64,000 bases of DNA, from contig CALDCB010000007.1 of assembly GCA_937937585.1 (NCBI GenBank), forward strand, positions 186,001-250,000, given 5' to 3'. The notes beneath the pieces were generated by a model, which ran no database searches, had not been told where the DNA came from, and worked only from the letters and a program-made list of their open reading frames with translations. Shown here piece after piece: positions 59,135-64,000 of the stretch. The stretch's first letter is position 1; each line of letters opens with the position of its first letter. The translations under genes and the position numbers were made by a program. This DNA comes from an uncultured Coriobacteriaceae bacterium (GTDB lineage: Bacteria; Actinomycetota; Coriobacteriia; Coriobacteriales; Eggerthellaceae).

Positions 59135-60206
59135 AGCGTCTCATCTCCAATTCCATCGGGCATCCTCCCACGAGGGTGAGAGTCTGCTTCCTGATTGCGA
59201 AGTTCCCGCTGATACCCTCGCTTGGCCAGCGCACGTCGATAGCGTCGGAAATGCCGACGGGCGCGTAGATGTGTGTGGCCGTTAGGCGGTGGATAGCCGA
59301 TTGCTCTGTGGCAAGCAGGCTTTGCGCCTCGGCATTCGCGTTTGCCTGCCGCTCGGCTGCTGTGCTTCCGTGAGGAAGCTCGCTTCGCGTGTAGGAAACC
59401 GCCTTGCGCCAGCCACGGCGCACGGTCGAGTACTCGCTGTTCGGGTCGGAGTCGATGGCGGTGCCGCGTATGCTCTCGTCGCTCGTCGAGTAGTCGATAT
59501 GGACGACGTTCGCTACCTTCGACTTGTCGAACTCCTCGGTGCCGTCGTCCACGAAGCGTGCGCCCTTGCCCTCTTCCATGACCATGGTTGGCGCTCGCTT
59601 GTCGGGCTCGATGTACTTCCGCAGTAGCACTCGGCCCAGCGGGTCGCATGAAGCGGAGCTGAACCCAGCCGCCGCGAGAAGCGCGTTGACAGCCTTTAGG
59701 CGGGTTCGGTAGTTGCTCTCTCCGTTTCCGATCGCTCCGACCACCCACGCCGTCGTGAGCTTGAAGTCCGATTGGTCGGCGATCACCTCAAGGCCGGCCT
59801 CGCGCAGCAGCTTCGCCGCATAGTCAACGGCGTTCGTGCCGGCGGGAACCGATCTCGGCTGGTCGAACTCGTCCTCGTCAACTTCGGCCAATCGCCCGGA
59901 AAGGTCTGCCTCGGCCAGCGCCTGGCCGATCGGGCGCTTCGGCGTTGACACGAGGAAGGTTCCAAGAGGCTCAAGGTGAATAGAGCCATCTGGGAACGCT
60001 GCCTCAAGGTACACGCGCAAAAGGTCGCTCCCGAGGTCTAGCGCGCCCTTGTAGCTGACCTTGCCCGTCTCGTAGTTGGTATCCAGGTTGCGCTCGATCG
60101 TCCCGCCGTTGCAGATGTTCCTAAGCCGCTCGACGTCTAGGTTCGTCTTGCGGTCTACGCGCATGTAGCGGTAGGACGATGCGAAGCGCTTCTTCCAATC
60201 AGGCAT
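59124..60206 (-). CDS. phage tail/baseplate protein (distal tail or hub-like)
   Basis: This 360-residue protein begins MPDWKKRFASSYRYMRVDRKTNLD and is similar in layout to Siphoviridae tail hub/ReqiPepy6-type proteins: N-terminal beta domain, central NAVDYAAKLLREAGLEVIAD with a peptide-like repeat, and a C-terminal 60-residue region. No peptidase motif seen. Overlap with the next gene is eight bases. It lies in the order tape measure - FN3 protein - this - small protein - fibre. Confidence 0.7.
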   Translation of the reverse strand: MPDWKKRFASSYRYMRVDRKTNLDVERLRNICNGGTIERNLDTNYETGKVSYKGALDLGSDLLRVYLEAAFPDGSIHLEPLGTFLVSTPKRPIGQALAEADLSGRLAEVDEDEFDQPRSVPAGTNAVDYAAKLLREAGLEVIADQSDFKLTTAWVVGAIGNGESNYRTRLKAVNALLAAAGFSSASCDPLGRVLLRKYIEPDKRAPTMVMEEGKGARFVDDGTEEFDKSKVANVVHIDYSTSDESIRGTAIDSDPNSEYSTVRRGWRKAVSYTRSELPHGSTAAERQANANAEAQSLLATEQSAIHRLTATHIYAPVGISDAIDVRWPSEGISGNFAIRKQTLTLVGGCPMELEMRRFER

Positions 60207-62508
60207 TGTTCGGCTCCTCGAATACGTCGTGCTCTATCTTCACGGATGCCGACCAAAGCCCCGGCGCTTTGAGCGATTCGCTGAACGTCATCGCTCCGAA
60301 GGCGCGCTCGCCAGCGAGGCCGCGCCACCAGCCCTGCCATTGGCTCTTCATGGCGCGTCGGAAGGCGTCGTGGCCGTCGCGGCGGAAAAGGCACGAGGCG
60401 GATGTGGCAAGGTCGCACTCGTCGAGCGGGTACGACATCGGAAGCCCGCCGTTCTCCCCGCCGTCGGCGAAGTGGTAGCTCTTGTAGCTGCGCGCCGCAG
60501 ACGTGGAGTAGCCCGCATCAAGCTCCATCTTGATGAGCGTTGACGCATCCTGCCCGAAATTGAGCGCCATGCAGCTCGCAAGCAGCTTCGCGTCGATCTC
60601 GGCATACGCAGACGTTCCGTTCGCGGCCGTGCCTGTTGCGCGGTACTTCATGTCCGCATTGAGCGGCGGAACGCGGTCGATCGTCTCCTGGGCATCGAGC
60701 AGGCCGCTTGCCAGCGTGCTTGAATCATCGTCGTAGATTCGCTCGACGATGAAGCTCTCGCACTTCGATGCGCTGCCAAGCACAAGCTCGTGGCCATCGC
60801 ACGTGATCGTTCCCAACATGGGAAGCTCGTTGTTGTCCTCGTCGTAGGTCATCGGGCCGATAAGCGTCGTTTCCTCGACGTTGTAGGCTGAAACGCCGTT
60901 CTCGACCTTCACGTGGCATGTAAGGTCGTCGCCGTAGGAAACGGTGACCACCGGCGTCGCAGGTTCCGCCCAATGCGTCCTGAATCGGCGCGTGGCGGTT
61001 TTCGACAACCCGGAGCCGCCGACGACCACAAGCGTGAGCATGTAGTCGATGCCGTTTTTGATGGTCGCGTAGCTGCCGAACTGCACGGGCTGCAAGCTCG
61101 TGACGTCTGCGGTGGCGACAACTGCGCCGCCGACCTCGGCAAGGGAAAGCGTTGCCTGGGCGATGCCCGTCTCGTCGGACGCGGCCACGCTTACGGTGAG
61201 CGGAACCTGGTCGATCAGGATGCCATCGGTGGCGGGCGATGCCACCCAGCACTGCGGGTAGTCGGCGACGACGATCGCCACATATCCAGACCATGCGCCC
61301 CAATCGGCATGGAGGCCCTTGGTGCGCACGCGCGCCTTCCAGTTGCCTTTCGCGAGCGCCACGGATGCGCTTTTGGCGGTCGTGTACGACTTGGCGATCG
61401 TCTCTGGGCCGCTGAACTCGATCTGCGCGGCGGTCTGTGCCGAGCCGTCCTGATGGTTGGGCACCCATGCCACGCTTGCCGCTGTTCCGGTCGGCACGAC
61501 GGAGCTTGCGGTCACCTTCGGGGCGAGCGGCGGCGTGATCGTCGTGACGGAGTTCGATTTGACCCACGAGGAGGCAAGGCTTCCGCGCTTGGCCCTGACC
61601 CTGTATACGACCGTTCCCGCAGGAGCGGCCTTGTCGTGCAGGTCGAGCCAAGCGGGGTCTTCACCCTCGGTGCTGGCCGTTATGGACGACCATGTGCTGC
61701 CGCCGTCCGTCGAGCGCTGGATGTCCCATGCGGCTGCATATGTCCAAGCACCGTAGACGCGAAGCGTTACTTCGGTGGCGCCCGCCTTAACGGCCTCCAC
61801 GCGCGATGGCGCGGAGGGCGTGGTGTAGGCGGTTCCGCAGGACACGTGCGTGGAATTGCCGCCAGGGCCGTGGGCGCAAAGGCGGTACTCGTATTTATGG
61901 CCCGGCTTCGTGGAGTTGTCGGTGTAGTTGGTCACGTCCCACGACACGTCGGCAATATTGACCCATGAGCCGTCGTCGGTGCGTCGATCGACGTACACGC
62001 CAGCCCAAGGGTATGCGCCGTCCATGCCCGTGTAATCGACGTCCCACGTGATCTTGTGCGAGGTGTCGGAAACGCGAGCAAGCTTCGGATTCCTGGGCGG
62101 ATGCGGCTGCGAGTACCCGCGCTGGGGAATCCAAGCGTACTCCGTTGCCCAGGCGTCGCCGCCCGCGCTGCCGTAGTAGTTGTTGTACGTCTTGCCGTAG
62201 ACGTGGATCTGCACGGAGCAGTTCCAGCCGCTGGCTCCGCGCCCGACGTCCACGGTGAAGGTCACGGCGTCGCGCGTGGCCCAGTTGCCGTAGTTGTTGA
62301 GCAGCACGTCGCGCGACCTGTAGGTGACGCCGTTGACGATTACGTCATAGTGCGTGCCGTACTGCGCGGCGTACTTGTCTTCGAGCGCGGCGGTGACTGT
62401 GATGCGCGAGGTGGTGTCATTGACGGTGTTCACCGCATCGACCGAGATGTAGCCGCAATACCAGCGGTTGAGCCCCGCGATCTGGATCTCTCTTGTATAG
62501 GTTCCCAC
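60199..62508 (-). CDS. large phage tail protein with fibronectin type III domains
   Basis: This 769-residue protein has an N-terminal beta domain with NRWYCGYISVDAVNTVNDTT, then FN3 domains (PRNPKLARVSDTSHKITWDV, HKYEYRLCAHGPGGNSTHVS, PSRVEAVKAGATEVTLRV and PPLAPKVTASSVVPTGTAA). The C-terminal third is a further tail domain ending in the gene overlap. FN3 domains in tail proteins attach to surface glycans. It follows the tape measure by two bases. Confidence 0.8.
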   Translation of the reverse strand: MGTYTREIQIAGLNRWYCGYISVDAVNTVNDTTSRITVTAALEDKYAAQYGTHYDVIVNGVTYRSRDVLLNNYGNWATRDAVTFTVDVGRGASGWNCSVQIHVYGKTYNNYYGSAGGDAWATEYAWIPQRGYSQPHPPRNPKLARVSDTSHKITWDVDYTGMDGAYPWAGVYVDRRTDDGSWVNIADVSWDVTNYTDNSTKPGHKYEYRLCAHGPGGNSTHVSCGTAYTTPSAPSRVEAVKAGATEVTLRVYGAWTYAAAWDIQRSTDGGSTWSSITASTEGEDPAWLDLHDKAAPAGTVVYRVRAKRGSLASSWVKSNSVTTITPPLAPKVTASSVVPTGTAASVAWVPNHQDGSAQTAAQIEFSGPETIAKSYTTAKSASVALAKGNWKARVRTKGLHADWGAWSGYVAIVVADYPQCWVASPATDGILIDQVPLTVSVAASDETGIAQATLSLAEVGGAVVATADVTSLQPVQFGSYATIKNGIDYMLTLVVVGGSGLSKTATRRFRTHWAEPATPVVTVSYGDDLTCHVKVENGVSAYNVEETTLIGPMTYDEDNNELPMLGTITCDGHELVLGSASKCESFIVERIYDDDSSTLASGLLDAQETIDRVPPLNADMKYRATGTAANGTSAYAEIDAKLLASCMALNFGQDASTLIKMELDAGYSTSAARSYKSYHFADGGENGGLPMSYPLDECDLATSASCLFRRDGHDAFRRAMKSQWQGWWRGLAGERAFGAMTFSESLKAPGLWSASVKIEHDVFEEPNNA

Positions 62509-62510
62509 GT

Positions 62511-64000
62511 CTACCTCCTCGCCGTGGAAGAGCGGCGTGCGGCGGATACCAGCACGTCGATGGCGTTAGCCACCGCGATGTCTGCGTCTGCCGTGTTGCC
62601 GTCGATGGTCATGTAATAGGTGTCGCCGCCGGCCACCGCTCCGACTGCGGCTGCGGCTCCGGTCTCGTAGGTGACATCAGGCCCGCCGAACGACATGCTC
62701 AGCTCGTCGGCGAAGCCCGAAACGGTGTCCTTCACGCCCTCGAAGCGCTTCTTGAGGCCCGTTTCGAGCGACTGCATGATCCAGCCGCCGTTGGGGATCA
62801 GGAGCCTCAAGTCCTTGCGCTTCGGGCCTTTCAGGCTCGCGATCGTTCCGGCGATGCCGGACACGAAGTCGTAGACGCCGCCGATGGTCGACTTGATGCC
62901 GTTGAGCAGGCCACTCACGATGGAGCTGCCGGCGCTGTAGAGCAGTGAGCCGAGGTTGCCGAGTGCGCCGACGATGCGCCCGGGGATCGAGGAAACGAAG
63001 CTCACCACGGAGTTGATGCCGCTCGAAACGCCGTTGGTGATCCCGCTCCAAGCGTTGTTGAGGATGCTCTGCACGGTGCTCCATGCCGAGTTCCAAAGGC
63101 CCTGCACGGTCGAGAGGCCGCTTGAGATGAACGACTTGACGTTGTTTATGCCGCCCTGCACGACGGACTTGATCGTGTTCCAGAGGTTCGCCACCCAATC
63201 GCCGATCGCCGACCAGATGGAATCCCAGACGCTTTGGATCAGCGCAAGGCCGTTCGTGATGACCGCCTGGATGAACACGACACCGCCGTTGACGATGTTC
63301 TCGATGATGATCCATACGCTCGAAGCGAGCGCCTGGATGCCGTTCCACACGCTGCCCCAGTCCTGGTTGATGATGCCGAGGACGATCGTCACGATTGCCT
63401 GGATGGCGTTCATCGCCGCCGTGACGATTGCAGAGATGTACGGCCAGACGGCATCGATAACGGCCTGGATGGCGGCCATGGTTGAGCTGAAGATCTCGAC
63501 CATGACGGGCAGAACCGTGCTGATTATCGTCTGGATCACCGTCAGAACGCCGGTGATGACCTCTTGGATAACGGGCATGTTGGCCGTTATGAGGTCGGTA
63601 ACCTGCTGGATAATCGGGCAGAGCGTCGTCGTTATCACGAGCGCGATCTGGCCCACCGCGTCGATGATCGTGCTGATGATCGGCACGAGTCCCGAAACAA
63701 TGGTGGCGATCACAGGGGCCACCGCAGCCACCAGGCCGCCAAGTGCGAGCGCGAAGCTGTTCACAACGATAACGGCGGCGGCAAAGAGACCTTGGAGCGG
63801 TTCGGCAAGCCCGGTGAGCGACTGGAACGCGGGGGTAAGCGATGACGCGATGCTGGATGCTATGCCGATGATTTGGTTTCGGAACGCCTCGTTGGTGGCC
63901 ATGCTGTAAGCGAAGATCGCCGCAAATGCAGTGATAGCGGCAACGGCAACGGCGGCAGGTGCGCTCAGCGCCGCAAAGCCTGTGGCAACACCCTTAATTG
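62511..64000 (-). CDS. phage tail tape measure protein, C-terminal part (runs off the window)
   Basis: The frame is open to the window end, so 5' sequence is missing. The visible 496 codons are helical and hydrophobic with repeated VxxIxxxIxxxV, e.g. ISTIIDAVGQIALVITTTLC and VWPYISAIVTAAMNAIQAIV, then WNSAWSTVQSILNNAWSGI repeats and a hydrophilic end. Such repeated amphipathic patterns are typical of tape measure proteins, which set tail length. Position before the FN3 tail protein agrees. Confidence 0.9.
   Translation of the reverse strand, partial: IKGVATGFAALSAPAAVAVAAITAFAAIFAYSMATNEAFRNQIIGIASSIASSLTPAFQSLTGLAEPLQGLFAAAVIVVNSFALALGGLVAAVAPVIATIVSGLVPIISTIIDAVGQIALVITTTLCPIIQQVTDLITANMPVIQEVITGVLTVIQTIISTVLPVMVEIFSSTMAAIQAVIDAVWPYISAIVTAAMNAIQAIVTIVLGIINQDWGSVWNGIQALASSVWIIIENIVNGGVVFIQAVITNGLALIQSVWDSIWSAIGDWVANLWNTIKSVVQGGINNVKSFISSGLSTVQGLWNSAWSTVQSILNNAWSGITNGVSSGINSVVSFVSSIPGRIVGALGNLGSLLYSAGSSIVSGLLNGIKSTIGGVYDFVSGIAGTIASLKGPKRKDLRLLIPNGGWIMQSLETGLKKRFEGVKDTVSGFADELSMSFGGPDVTYETGAAAAVGAVAGGDTYYMTIDGNTADADIAVANAIDVLVSAARRSSTARR

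Overview
The window looks like chromosome from a high-GC, Gram-positive anaerobe of the class Coriobacteriia, probably Eggerthellaceae. This is inferred from base composition, a complete dlt operon, sortase-type surface proteins, long-form HPF, the hisS-aspS and ffs-dedA-dnaX-ybaB-recR neighbourhoods, and the style of the proteins. No rRNA genes are present, so the genus is not resolved.

Region 1 (1-8.0 kb) concerns the cell envelope. A truncated adenylation enzyme, a PLP-dependent decarboxylase and a carrier protein form one + strand module. It converges on a minus-strand D-alanylation operon read dltA-dltB-dltC-dltX-dltD, where dltX has a long Ala/Lys/Pro-rich N-terminal extension. A 32-codon reading frame sits three bases before dltA. 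Upstream lies hpf, followed by a row of tandem terminator-like hairpins.

Region 2 (8.0-33 kb) is mostly housekeeping: a NhaD-like antiporter, glmU, prs, pth, a TPR protein, an RlmI-like methyltransferase, aspS, hisS, hflX, small membrane proteins, the 4.5S RNA gene, dedA, dnaX-ybaB-recR, a processive glycosyltransferase and a comF-family gene. Two intergenic gaps carry head-to-head pairs of the same 28-bp element.

Region 3 (33-52 kb) holds two probable structured RNAs (33181-33425 on + and 35689-35857 on -). It also holds an orphan solute-binding lipoprotein, a CDF exporter, an M16 peptidase, two membrane-anchored proteins, infC-rpmI-rplT (infC appears to start at AUA behind an intrinsic terminator), a surface protein with EF-hand, leucine-rich-like and YD-type repeats, a NifX-like protein, a large sortase-anchored protein interrupted by a frameshift, a DEAD-box helicase, tRNA-Glu and a GtrB-like glycosyltransferase.

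Region 4 (52-64 kb, running off the end) is the tail/lysis end of a prophage on the minus strand: tape measure, tail proteins, FN3 protein, coiled-coil fibre, then a complete diversity-generating retroelement (DGR), small genes including XkdX, holin, C39-like peptidase and GH25 endolysin. The DGR reads variable protein - avd - TR - reverse transcriptase. TR (56486-56613) and VR (57225-57352) are 128 bp each and differ at 12 positions by direct reading. All 12 are adenines in the coding-strand TR, the signature of adenine-specific mutagenic retrohoming. It probably diversifies a phage tail-tip protein. The RT gene contains a nine-G run near its 3' end that could switch its C-terminal tail.
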